A program made the position numbers and the translations under genes. A stretch of 64,000 nucleotides of DNA from positions 98,924 through 162,923 of the forward strand of contig WBMZ01000245.1 in NCBI GenBank assembly GCA_013400975.1, in the 5' to 3' direction. How positions within the stretch are numbered: position 1 is the first letter of the stretch; each line of letters opens with the position of its first letter. Shown here one piece after another: positions 10,795-24,146 of the stretch. Under the pieces are notes generated by a model. That model worked only from the letters and a program-made list of their open reading frames with translations, was not told where the DNA came from and made no database searches. Origin of the DNA: Atrichornis clamosus (lineage: Eukaryota; Chordata; Aves; Passeriformes; Menuridae).

Positions 10795-13555
10795 AACTGA
10801 GAGCCCAGTAAGTGTCCTAAGGACCAAGTTAGTGGTCATTTCCATGAAGGTGATATTTTCTTCCTTATTTTAATTTTTTAATTGAAATAAATGCCTCACA
10901 AGTTCTGTTAACATTTGTGTTCTTTTACTTGCTGTAAGTTGTGTCAAAAATTATGCTATATTCCTCTCTTCACTCCCCTCCTACCTCCCAACAAGGTTTC
11001 ACTGTAAGACCAGATGAGTTCTTGAACCTTAAAACTCTTTTACTTTCTAACCAAAATCTATGAAAATTAAAACTTTTAGAAGCCTTCTTTAGTGATACAC
11101 AAACAGGATGACACCACCCCTCCATCTGCTATCATTAGTTTAAAGGATAAAGGACTATGGTATATTACTAAAGAAGTCAAGTAGTACTGATGAATTTCTA
11201 AAGGGTCAAGCTTTCGTTTTCCATGATCTTGTAAAAGCTTGAGAAATTATATAACACTACCACTTCTCCTGCAACATTCCACCCACACCAAAGAAACACC
11301 GCATCTGACCTCCATGGTTGTATTTGTTATAGCAGAGTCCTCAATTGCATGGACATTCTGTACTCCTGCCTCAGACACTGAATAATTCATTTGCCTCCCA
11401 GCAGAGAATTGCATCTGTGTAGCAGATAAAGCCTGGTGGTGTTGTGTTAAAATTGTCAAAAGAGAGTGCAATACAATGTTTATTCCAATTAAGCAAAGCT
11501 GCCCTGGAGATTCTGGGTTTATCCCCATCCTTGACATGAAGGACTGCGGACAAGTAAGCATCCCAAATTTATTACAGCTGATCACTGTTCTTTTCTCATT
11601 TGACAGGAAAAATCAAAGGCAGGATTTGTCAAGCAATAAATGTTTATTTTGGGGAGTAAATTTCTCTCCACTGACAGTAAAGTAAATGTAAACACTCTGA
11701 ATTCAGATGCAGACATTTATTTTTGTTGTGCTTTTAGCAGTAGGATCTGAATTTCAGAGGTGAACACTTCCAAACACAACTGAAGCCACTCTCAGATGCA
11801 ACCAAAGCCAATGTCTCTATGTTGTCCAGGCTCAAGGCAGCAGCATTCCAGTATCCCAAGGATTCAGAGAACACTTTTTGCTACTATGAAAGGACAAGCA
11901 CAACAGAAAACTCAAGCTAAGCATATTTTATATTCGTAGACTCAAATTAGTTGACATTCTATTTGTCTAATAAATAATATATAAATGATAAGGAAAAACA
12001 GAATTATTGCTGCCTATAAAATCAATATATTTGCATCTACTTTGCATGTGATGCACCAACGCATTCTTATCAACAGCATGCCTGTGCTCTGCAAGTATAG
12101 TGTGATGCAAGACACCAAATGCCTGTGTGACAATGAAACCCTCTCAACAAGGTTAGCTACCTTTATTTTGCTGTTTTATAACTACTAATAGCTTTGTTGT
12201 GGGTTGGTTTTTTCTTTTTAATTTATAGCTAGGTATATTTGCTATGGCTGGAAACTTTAGAGGAAAGATTTTCAGTGAAAGTTGATATACATCATGAAAA
12301 GAGATCACTTTTTGATGAAGCTTCTTTAAAAATGGTGAAAATACAACAGCTCTATCACCAGAACAGCACTGGTCCAGCCACAAGAGTAGTCAGTTCAGAT
12401 CTAGGAGATCCTTTTTCAATGCCTTGCTCTGAAACAGGGCAGGACAGAACAGTAATTTGAACCTGAGCCTTTCACATTCCAGCTAAATGCCCAAAAATTT
12501 CCTGCCAGCTCTAATCTATGTGGAAAGAGATGAAGAGAGAGCACATTAACTATGTGTGGTTGCAATGAACAGTTTTATATATGGCAGTAAAACTGTGAGA
12601 GTCTTAGTTTAGACATACTTGACACAAACAGTCTAGTTTTGCAAAATATGACTTTAAGAAAAGGGAGAAAATATGGAGCTGTGTTGTTTTTACAGACCAT
12701 TCCACAAATTCAGCTTTAAAAACCTTTGGTGGGAAAGGTAAAATCTGTCTTTCCCTGTCACAATACTCTGCTACCATCAATGAATTTTGTTTAGAATAAT
12801 ATGGCCTTAATGCCCCCATCTCCTGTAGAATTGCTCAGACTGGTAGTTGATTAGAGTGGAGAGAGGTGCCAGTATTATCTGTGTTAGTGCTCCAGAGGTC
12901 ATCCTACACTAACAAGACCGCCCCAGTCAGGGATGACAGAATCCAGCTGTTGCGCCTTCAGCTGAATTAGAAGAATCCACTTAATGCCAGGGGTGCATCT
13001 CAAAAGATTAACTATTCTAACTAGTTACTTTCCACCTCTGCAAAAGTGCCTGGCTCATCATTATTGTCCTCTTTTTAGCAGAGGCCTATGGTATACATGA
13101 AACCATTTACCTTTTTAACCTCCTGAACTGTAAGGCACCAAATACACATTATTTCAAATGGATAAAACAAAGTTTAACTTCACTGATTTCTGCTTAGAAG
13201 TGAGCTCATGTAACAGAAGATATCACTCCATTTCAAAGAAACATGCATATGCATTTTTTAGATGTTAAGGCAGTGTACTAGATGTGCTGTGCTCTCTCTG
13301 TTTAGCAGCAGAGAGTCCTGATCTGAAAGATAAGGGGAACAGCACAAGCATTGCTTACAGCACTGCTAAAGTATGCTCTGAAAATCTAACATTCTTAGGT
13401 AGAGGTTTAATATTTTTAAAATAGTTTATAAAAAGCTATAGTGTGAAATATCTTTGTTAGATTTTTTTTTTTTATATCACTCTCCTGGTAGCCTGAAATT
13501 TTTTCCTGACTAGCACTTTCTCATATGTTGTTTTGTGGGGTTTTTGTTTTGCTCT
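10795..13555. other. Non-coding, AT-rich
   Basis: I see no gene, RNA or clear transposon. Overlapping minus-strand open frames at 11247-11585 (112 codons) have no recognisable domain, and the sequence has ordinary AT-rich composition with few CpGs. Confidence 0.65.
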
Positions 13556-14010
13556 TTAAGACGATGCAAGTTAACGTGGTTCTTGCTTCCAAGCAGCTCC
13601 CTTGATTGCACGGCAGCATCCGTGGGAATGTCAGCATGGCTCCGGGGCTACAGATTTATTGCTTGGCCAGCAGAGGGTACCAGAGTTTTCTAATGACTTC
13701 ACAGACCCGAAAGAAAACACAATTGCGGGGTCAAAACATACCTATTGTTTCCTTCCATTCCCACCGACACAAATTGCTCTGGGCTGTTTCTTTGGTGGGG
13801 TAGTGGGGTTTTTTTGGTGTTTGAGTCTTACAATAACCAGGACTGATCTCCAATTTTCTTCCATTCAAATGATCTTGCCTAAGAGAAAAGACGTTTAAAA
13901 CTAATTTTATAGTCGAGCGTGGTTTAGCATGTAGAGATTTTAATGACATTAGAGTTCTTCAGAAGTTTCAACGCCACTTGGACTCTTTTAAATACTCGGC
14001 TTTCGGAGTG
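13556..14010. promoter_or_regulatory. CpG-enriched block, candidate conserved non-coding element
   Basis: About 14 CpG dinucleotides fall in roughly 440 bp, while the following 300 bp have essentially none. The block includes a CTCF-like motif at 13664-13680 and non-repetitive, mixed-composition sequence. Three overlapping short open frames here share no likeness to proteins. Local CpG retention in a CpG-poor background suggests an unmethylated regulatory element such as an enhancer or insulator; that is inference from composition. Confidence 0.35.
13664..13680 (+). promoter_or_regulatory. CTCF-like motif
   Basis: TGGCCAGCAGAGGGTAC matches the CTCF consensus well through the core and less well in the last three bases. 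It points away from the motif at 10401-10416, which is on the other strand about 3.3 kb upstream. Confidence 0.4.
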
Positions 14011-14798
14011 TTGAAAAGGAGAAGAGATTTTCTAAGCTCAAAAGAAAATTTGTGAATCCCATCAGAAGTGAATCTAAGGATATGAGAAAGGCCTCTGTTT
14101 CTCAGTAGGCATTATCACTTGCAAATTCATGGCAGTCCTATTTCAGAAATAGATTCTACTTCTTTTTATCAGAATTTTGATTTTGTTGATAAAGCTGATG
14201 CTTAAGATATGAACTCAGCATAAATTCCCTGATTAATTGCCTGGGATAACTGCATTACAGTGAATGCAAAAACAAAGACATGTGTTCCCTTCAGCTCAAT
14301 CCTGAAGTGGAATAAGCATATAAAACATGGTGGAAATGTCACAGGAAGGTTTTCCGAGAGTTTTGAGACTTTTCTCTGTTTGTTACACTAAAAATACAAA
14401 TCTTGACTACAAAGATTTTCACAGAACCTACTTCAGTGATTGGAGATTGAGTGAAATTATAACACCACAAGAATCAAGGAAGTGAAATTTGAGCAAATCA
14501 GATGCGATTTCTTCTTCAGTTATTTGGAGATTTTAGTGACATAAGGGATTGTGCCATCATGTAGTCTGACTTCTTACATAACCAAAACCATGGAATTTCA
14601 CCCTGTAATTCCTGTACTGTGTCCAATAAAAATATGGTTGAATTACAGCATAGTATTTAGAAAAGCATCTGGTTTTGATTTTAGGAGTCCGGGTGAAATG
14701 TTTGCTCCTAATGCTCAGGTCATTCTAAAACAGGATGGGCACCTAATTCACTTAGACTTCTAATATTTTAGTTCCCTCTTTTAAAAATGGCTGCCATG

Positions 14799-14820
14799 AT
14801 TGGTATGGAGCCATACCAAT
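14799..14820. repeat. Perfect 10-bp inverted repeat, 2-nt loop
   Basis: Arms ATTGGTATGG and CCATACCAAT flank the dinucleotide AG. It would form a tight hairpin or small cruciform. No terminator role is expected in a bird nuclear genome. Confidence 0.85.
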
Positions 14821-17800
14821 ACACAATTAACTTACTGCTTAATGTTGCTTACAATGATTTTTAAACAGAAGGAAAACAATATGAACCTATTGAAGAGCTT
14901 ACCATTTCTTTAGGTGTCGTAAGAGCCTTCATCTCTAATTTATACTTTCCAAATGCCATTTTTGTTAGAAGAGATGAATAACAAGTTCTTGCAGGTGTAA
15001 GTTGTTGACTGATACGACTGAGTCTAAGTCAGAAAAACAGTGAAATACATCTTTAATATTTATACATGAAAAATAATGATAAAAACCAGATAGACAGAAG
15101 ACTCAAAACTCTGCCTCTGTAGTGTTGGTACTTTGGAAAACCCGAGAACCAATGCTTTTAGGATGTGTACCAGGCCAAGCAATTTAGAGACCAGTACCTA
15201 CATCCTCAGATAGGAGTTCATATACTGTGATCTCTCTTTGTCTACGTGGTTTCTAATAATTCTTCTGCAGCCTTTGGTCTAAATTCTTAAGGCACTTTCC
15301 AGAGCTGTAGTTGACCATGCATATGTGATCAACAAACAATATCTATGAAAACAGTGTATCTTAAGATTGAGGCTGGGAGAGGACAAGGTGATATGTGAAA
15401 AGATCTAATACCCTTTATTATTTGCAGTGTCTGGCTGCGTGATTTCGTGTTGAGAAGCACGTGTGCTACATAGTAATCTTTACATTCAACTCAGGTAGGG
15501 AAAAACCTCTCCTTCTTCTTATCGTCCAGTTAGGGAAGTCCTCAAGGTACTGTCATTGTCAAGTGCCTCTTGCCCGTAGGGACACAGACGGGGACAGAAC
15601 CTGAGTGGCACTGCCATCAACTTTTCCTTTTAACTTACACATGGTCAAATGTGCAGCAAAAGAACACACCTTAAACAAGAAAAGGTATGCAGAAACATAC
15701 ACCTGAAAAAAACAAAATGTGAAAAGCCGTTTTTCCATTCCTGTTGTAGCTGATTTTGAGTAGAAGTCCCTGCTGGAGGGCTACCAAAAGCACAGTGGGA
15801 GCAATGGCATCTGCTTGCAGGGGCATCAGCTGGGCTGTGCTGCCACACGTTGCCTGCACTAAGCTTCACCTTCCAGATACCCTCTGAAGACTGTGAACTA
15901 AAAGAGGTCAAATGTAACCTTTCTAGAGGAGGACAAGCATCTCACAGAAGGATAGCAGCACACCTTTGGAGATCGAGGCAGGTGGCCATGCCCAAGACAG
16001 TGTCCCTTTTTTTGCTGAAATGAGTCAGAGACCTCAACCACTGTGTGCTTGAATTCTCCATCTACAACTGCACATAACAAGGACATTCACTTAGGAGAAT
16101 AACCATGCCAAAGAGGGAGAGATCCTTACAGCTACCAGTAGTCAGACATTTTAAGTTCTCACTTCATTAGAAAGTGACATGAAAGGAAAAGAACATTATT
16201 GTAGAGGAGAGATGCAGAGGAAGCACAAATGAGATTAAAATAGAAGTTTTCAATATGTAAAATAAGTTACTAAAATATCCCTACCCATAAACAACTATAT
16301 TGCGTATATCCTAGCTATCCTTCAAAATGCAGTAAGAACTGAACTTGTTCTGTTAGTTGTTAATGGTTTTGATGATTTAGTCAGTTATTTTCATGGAGAG
16401 TTACTATGTCACACAACTTAATCAGAAGAAATAATAGATCGCAGAACAGGCTATATTTATTGTTTATTTTCTTAAGACCGGTAAGACTGCAACATGATTA
16501 ATTGGAAAATTAGACAACTTAAAATGTTAGCTCAATAAAAGACATCATACATTGTTTAAGGATTGCAGTGAGGTTTTGCTATTATTTTTTTAATTGTTCC
16601 TGCATTACTTGTGGGCCTATGACATAATTTATGCTGTTATGTTGTCAGGCTTCTGGTCATGGGAAGGATTATTTGTTTAGACTGTGTAGCTCTTCACTTT
16701 AATTCACTCTGGCTCCAGTGTGACATGCTAAAACTACTATCAATGGAAAATCCACATTTCCCAGAAAGACTTAAAAGAGCACCCTCAGTGAACTGAAATT
16801 ATCTCCTCTTAAAGATAATTACCTTAGTATACTTAAGAAAGTAGCACTATAGGAAATCTGTTTCTTTAGACTGTCTTCTATTTCTTTAAAGGCCTCAGGT
16901 CAACATGAATAATTATTGTTTGCTTTTATTACACTTTTTTTCATTATTCATTTACATGCCTGTGAAAGCATATAAAACTAAAATAATCCAACAAATTAAG
17001 AGTAATTTTTTGAGACAAGCATTCATAATTAAAAAACAAACAGAAAATATTTTCACCTTTCAGTTTATTTTATTAGAAAGAAAGTACTGTGAGGTTTCCA
17101 TTTAATAGGAAGCTTTAAAGCATTAATGAGTCTCACAGGGCAGTTATTGCAAGTAAATATGGAATGTGTCCAAAATTAAATACATTCTAAAATTATCTGT
17201 TACCTAAGGGCTGGATTTAGGAAAAATATACGTCAAAAATTGCTTGCTGGTGAAAGCAATATATGAATCTGCATTCTATGTCATCTTCTTTCAAAACAGT
17301 CCACCCAAGATCATGAGCAGTGTGACAATTTTCCCCAGTCCCCACAAAAGGGTTTAGAGTAGTTTCTTTATTTCGACTGACCCAACTGTAACTTCAGCAA
17401 TCATTTTAAAGCCCCACATCCCAAGGATTTTATGACTTCACAGGAGCCTTCTTTTATAAGGGTCAGCCTGCGAGACAGATCAAGAAGCTCTCATACTCCA
17501 AAGCCTGCAGTCTCTAATGGAACAAATGGGCTGGCTTACATGCTACCAAGATGTGAGGAGAGATGTCAACACAGCTCACTATCACTTTCTAGTAGTCACA
17601 GGTCCCACTTCCATTTATTTTTATATAAATTAGGCACTGTTTTCCCGGACTTACTATTAAGAGAGTTCTTTCCCTATTAGTGTTGTATGATTCAGCTCAT
17701 CCTTTCGTGTAACTCAGTCATGAACATACGGACTCCCCCACATCTCTTCAGACTGGAGTTGTGTTCATCCTTCCCCAGATATGTATTATTGAGACACTGC

Positions 17801-20800
17801 CAAATGCACTCTCTCACAACCACCTTGTTCTCATTTCATTTTAGCGGTTACACACAAACAGTTGAGACAAGAAAATAAATAAGGAATTATACAGAAAATT
17901 AATTTATTTGACATGAATGAACAATGGGTCAGTATTCCTACACCTTCTCTAATCCTGGATTATCCACATGGAAAATAACCATTACTCTCTTTCGCTGCCT
18001 ATTTTGTACAAGCTATGAAAAAATAAGGCGAACATTTTAAAGCAAGATTTTAGATACTCTCTTCTTTTTTATTGTCATGGAAATTAAGAAGAACACTGCC
18101 ACAAGAAACAAAATACCAAAACACAGATATTTTTTCTGCAAGCAACCATAATCACTCATATATCATCTCTATCTGCTTCTCTGTTAGTTGCACCAGTATC
18201 GCTTTTGAAGCTCTTTAAATAAAGATTAATTTTTGGCCCAAAAAGCAACCAAATGAAACCTCTGAATATTATAATAATTTTAGTAATTCTCCCAGTAACA
18301 TTATTCCTTGTTCTAGACTTTACTTATGTAGCCTTTCCTTTTTCTACACAAAGCTGTTGATCATACTGTAAGCATCTTGTCATACTGAATCTCTCTCCCC
18401 TAGATGAGTTTAGAAATACTTTCCTTTTAAAGGTCAGTACTGATGTTCTGGAATAAAGAGGAAATAAATTCGATGTGGAAAGCCTGCTGTAGAATAAGAC
18501 ACCTAGAAGAAAGGGGATTTTAAAATCTGTGCTGTTTTTCAGAAGTAAGCTAAAGATCAGCAGTCAAAGAGTTGCAACTCACTCTAAACTCTTGTTATTT
18601 TAGCCCTGCTTACACAGGGTGTTCTATATTGCCAGAAAATCTCTTAGAGAAAAAAAACTCTTCATGAACTCCTGGCTATAATGTCATCTTGCAAAAGGGA
18701 ATAATTCTACTAATTGCATAGGAAAACAATTCCCCTTGTCAGTATCACCTTTTGTTTCTGTTCTTGTCTTTTTATTTTAGGGATGAGAATGACACTTCCT
18801 AATAAGCTGCATTTAGTATTCAGTAGTGTGATAATGGAGAAATTGATTGATTTTCTGTGCCTTGTGTAATGAGGGCTATGTAGTTTTTATCTTTATGTAA
18901 CACTGATAATTACAATTATTTGCTTTAAACCCTCGTGACTATCCCTATATTTCATCCAAGAGCATATAATGATGAACTTAACAGATTTTTAAATATTTTA
19001 TTTTTAGATGGATAACAGAAATCCTTTTGAACAGAATCAGAAATGCAACTTACATGAATAAGAATCAAAACAACTTGCACTAGAATAAAATTTTAGAAAA
19101 GAAGAAAATTTAGATATTTTCTTGAAAGACATAGTCCAGAAATAAGATGTAGAAGATAAGATGCTCCTTACTGCAGACAAACCTAAAATCTAGTATTTAA
19201 CAAGTGCAGAATAACGTTTCCAGCAACCATCTCTTTTTTTTCTATTTTGTATTGATTAAATAAATCTTGTGCTCTTGTAGCAAACTTTAAAAAAATCCTG
19301 CAGCTAAATCAGATTTCTTAACCAAAAAAAACTTCTAAAAAAATAGACTAAGAACTAGGGTAAGTTATTTAGTTGCATACAATTTGAATTTAGTAGTTTA
19401 ATTTTTATCTATTTATTTTTTTAATTTGTGGGCACACAAGCATTCTACATTCAATATCTAAACAGCAAACTATTGTTCTAAAGATCAATATAAAGGTAAG
19501 CTTAGCGTGCAATATTGTAAAAATGAACTAGGATATAAGATTACTAACAGTCACTAAAAATAAGAATTCAGTGGAATTTTGTATACTGGAATTGAGGTTA
19601 AAGATATGAGGAATCAAATGTATACAGATGTACAAATTCTTAACAGGACTCTGAATGTCTATTCCTTTTTCTTTCTTTTTAAAGAAGATCTGAAGTGTCC
19701 TGTGTATGTTTTTGTATCTTTTTAAAATGCTTTCCCAAGTATTTAGACACCATGGTAGGAAGGCTTTTTCAAACCAAAAAAGAGCAAAGAGCAGTTGGAA
19801 CTTCAAATCTGAAGTAAAGCAGCAGCAAGTGATAGCTGGTGACATCTGAAAGTGACAGGACTGCTGATTGTCATCAAGCAAGTTGCCTAAATTTTAAAGG
19901 GAACAGAAAACATGTTCATTCCTTTATTTTGGGGGATTTTGTGATTTATTAAAATGTGTGAGTTTGCATATTTTGGCATCACAGTCTGGGCATACCTGTA
20001 CTAAAGATTTTAGTAACTTCGGGAAAGACCTTTACACACAATTCTACCAGGGCTAGTTCACAAAAGGGTGGGTGTCTTACTTCGAGGTAATGAATCCATG
20101 TCTGACTCAGTGATACCAAAGGTCCTTAGATGGGAGTAAAAATGTAACAGAGACATTCTGGTGTAATCTCTGGTTAGTCTTTGACTGATGTCTTGGAGAA
20201 TGACTGGACTTCAGTTGTGTGGGCATTTGTGGTTGCTGCTGAGGGAGGGACAGGTTTCCAGAAGTGGAAAAGTCTGAGAACATCTGGAATATGGTTCAAC
20301 AGATGCTGTGACAGTATCCAGAAATATCTGTGGTATGACTGAAACCATGGAGGAGTCATGAGACTTTATTATACACAGTTGTTACAGCCCTTTTTTTCTG
20401 CACCTCACCTTAAATTCTTGTTGAAACAGAGCTTGGGGTTCCATTGTTTTACAGTATTTCAAAAAGTAAAATACAGGATTAAATCTCAAGATTACAGCTA
20501 AGAAATCTCTGAAAAAAGGTCTTGCATTCAACACAGGAAATATTTTAAAATATAAACTTTATAAGTCCTATTTAAAATAACTTTAATTAAAACATTCTGG
20601 AGGCTAGATTTACTGGTATCCATTCTTTAAAATGTTGTATTGATGTTCAATTATTTAAATTTAAATGCATAGTTGAGCACAACGAATACATTTCCATATG
20701 CTTAATTGACATAGTCCTCTCCAATCAATTCAGATTTCTCATTCTCCAGTCTCATGAGCAATCACAGCATGCATCGTCTGTTTTCCTCCAAGCCTGGAAA

Positions 20801-23800
20801 AAACCCAGGAGCTTCTCAGTTCTTTACAAATTCTTTTGATCCCTTTTGACAAAGGAGTACTGAAACCACCCCGGCCAGCAGTATTGCAGCCCGCGTGCTA
20901 TAGCTGCCTGCCCCTCAGTGACTAGTGACACCAAACCTTTGTAGTCCCAGCAGTATCACTGCTATCAGTGTTACAAGATACTTCTTTAAGCCTTGTTCAG
21001 CTGAGGCTCCTGGTACAAAGTGAGAAAGGCAAACTGGTAGCTCTACTCACCTATATTTGTACGCATGCTATCTTTACTACAATTAACTCGTGCCCAAAAT
21101 GACGAGCCCATTTCCTACTGGGCAAATATCTGTTACTGAGGTCTCCAAAAACCTTTTACACTATGTTCAGCAATCATTCTATCCAACTTCTGTGAACTTT
21201 TTAGCCAGATTAAGCTATCCTGTCTTGCACTGCCACAGTATACAAACTCAGAATTTCTAGTCCACATCTGAAGTTCTCATCCTCTATTTTTCCTTTCTCT
21301 GGGTTGAACAAATTCAGGTTAAAGCCTGTGAATTACATGATGATTCTCAGTTCATTAGCCTTACTTTCTCCCCAGTTTTCACTGCTTTGTCGTTATCTCA
21401 TTTAATCCGATTTAACAATTATTATCTTTCCTCAGAAGATTTGTTGACAATCACTGAAACCTTCATTTTTCATGAAAGAATCAACCAATATTTTATACCA
21501 TTCGGACTACACAGACACATTTGGAGCTTTCAGCTGAAATTGAGCAGCTTTACTTTCGGCTGGTCCTTCCTTTATGCTTGTGTCAAATTTATACTCAGTC
21601 TTTGCTACTGGGATGTTAATCTGAAGTTATTCAGTTATTTCCAATATCTATAAAAATCTAATGATTTACAGAACTTTTTTCTATTAGTGAAATTTTTAAA
21701 AAAAATAATTACCCCATCAAAGTAAAAAAATAAAAGGTGTGCTGCTAAATGTGTAAACACCACAAATTGATGGAAATTCAGTTTGGTAGGTGTTACACAA
21801 ACCTCCCAACAAGTCTATTGTGTTGCTATAAGACACTGCCTAAGTCCTCATTAAAAGTTTTGGCCTTGGTCTCTAAGGTCAGATCCCAAGAGGTTATTCA
21901 ATTCCAGATGCAGATGTAGTCTAGCCTGCTTCTACTCCACACTTATATCCCTTTCCAGGAAGAGAAATCTGATTTCAGAATTTTTGACATCTAAAAATAA
22001 TGCATAAATGACTACAGCAAAGAGGGGCATGAGGGTGATGTACAGCATTAGAAGCAGTGCCTTTGTTAAGGAGACAGCTGTACACCTTGACAACCCTTAT
22101 CTCTGCTGACACCATTGTTCAAAACTTGAGCCACATCTTTTCACACGCCTGGCCAACCCAAGCTTTTGGAAAAGTCTATAGCACAGCAGTGAGCTGAGAG
22201 GCAGCAATGTGCCATGACACAAGGTTTCACTGGAAATGGTTTGGAAGAGTCAGCTCATATTTCACATACTGTGCAGGGTAGGCTTTGGACAAGAACAGAT
22301 TCATGCCCAAGTAAAAGAGGTTAAAGACAACATTAAAAAAAACAGCTTGGAAACGTGAATGATTTTAATGACGTCCTGCCAGCAGGACCTAGTGTCCCTC
22401 TACTGCAAACTCTGCAAACTTACACTTCTGGCTCATTTTTTCCATGTCACTAAAGCTATAGAACTTTGCTTGTGGAACTGTTGCAGAACTTTAATTCCCT
22501 GTTAACCCTACACTATGGCACAACCACCCCTTGTTGGCTGGAAAGGAAGGAACATTTCCATGAGCTGAGATGTCAAAATAAGAGACAGGAAAGGGTTACT
22601 TTAAAAAGGGGTGTGCACACTCTGGGCTTAGATTAGGCCTACTAAAAGTAGGCAGAAGCTTTCCCTAACTTTCACAGACAGTATTTATCCCTGGCCATTT
22701 ATCCTCTGAAGTCACCTTGATAAAAGTCCAGGCCTGCCCTTCTAAAAGCAGTACTTGTCCGGTCCTCTAAGACTAAACTCTATAATGCACAACTCTCACA
22801 AAAGCATAAAGCTCTAGGGTAGGTTGAGAAAGAAATCGACTATGAGTGAGACTAGGTATTCAGAGGAATGCACTGCATTTTACATTGGAAAAAAACTGAT
22901 AAATCCTACTTTTGTCAGAAGAGTCCTGCAGCTCTGAAGCAAGAAGTGCAGCACTGCTGCTCTCTCATGAGCATAAATGTCCTTCTATTCCACACTCAGA
23001 TGCTGGCGATCAGCTGGGCCATGTCCTGCTTTCAGAATTTGGCCAAGTAGAAATATTTCCTGGAATTTTTGTTACAGTTTTAAAACAAAGGTCAGCATAA
23101 GAGAACAGGCTACGTATCAGTGCTTTTTCCTTCAGAATTAAAGCTCCTTTGTTAGTTTGCAGGAACCTGACCATGTAAGATTTACTTTCCCTATCTTCAA
23201 AGCATGGCAATTTGGCACATAGCATTGGCTCTGTGAGTTCTCCAGCTGACTAATCTCAAAGAAACTCTGTTAATTTACTCAGTGCCCATCTCTGACTAAA
23301 CCACAACAAACTGTGCCACATACACCTTATCAAAGAGATGCTGCAATAAAGGTGAGGGAATGATGGGGAATGATGTTTTGTCATCTCTAAGTGTCAACAG
23401 AAGCCTCTGCATTGATATTGAAGCTTACAGGCTTCCAGTCAGCATTGTATCAGCAGCTGTAACTAAACTCCACTCTGAATGCTGATCTCAAATTGCAACA
23501 ACTGCGTCAAAGCAGACACTAGAAATCATGAAGAGGCAGTTTTGGAAATGACCTCCCCTTACCTGCCAGCTGTATAAGTGCACGTGTTGTACCTTCACCA
23601 TCTGTGGATACAACTTCACTGTAATTTAAAGTGTAAAAACCATCATATTTTTCTGTCAGGATTCAGGACTCCCCAGTGTACACTAATATGTAAAACACTT
23701 TGTTGGTATAAGGTCCAATTGCATGTGCACATATGTCAGCCTTTACTGAGTCTCACTAAGTCATTGTCAGGCAGATGCTGTTTTGCCAGGTGTGCTTTTG

Positions 23801-24099
23801 TAGAACTTACATCTGGATAATTTTCCCAGAGAGGATTTTTAAATTGGAGATGGGCAGAGTTCAAAGGTTTAGAGGTTCAATTAAATAAGCATCTAAAAGT
23901 CTGGATGCTTATCTGAACCAACACAAAATCCCCAAAATAAGGGTAATAGGCCTTTTAGGATAGACAAAAATTGTATTATATCCCTGCCATGATAACATAT
24001 TAAATTTGCACATTAACTCAGATTTTTGCAAGCTACAAAGTTTTGTTTTAATCTTGCATAAAGCTTCAGGTCAGTTCTAGCCAAACCATTTTCCTAGTC

Positions 24100-24146
24100 C
24101 CTAGTTTAAAACCTTGTGGACCACACTGCATTCCATTTAAACTAGG
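24100..24146. repeat. Perfect 11-bp inverted repeat, 25-nt loop
   Basis: Left arm CCTAGTTTAAA (24100-24110) and right arm TTTAAACTAGG (24136-24146) are exact reverse complements. The loop holds a smaller palindrome, GTGGACCAC. It could be a relic of a small MITE or a chance palindrome in AT-rich DNA. Confidence 0.8.

Noticed and set aside
22390..22406. CTCF-like string on the minus strand (CAGTAGAGGGACAC)
   Set aside because: The central core fits but several flanking positions do not; too weak to list as a site.
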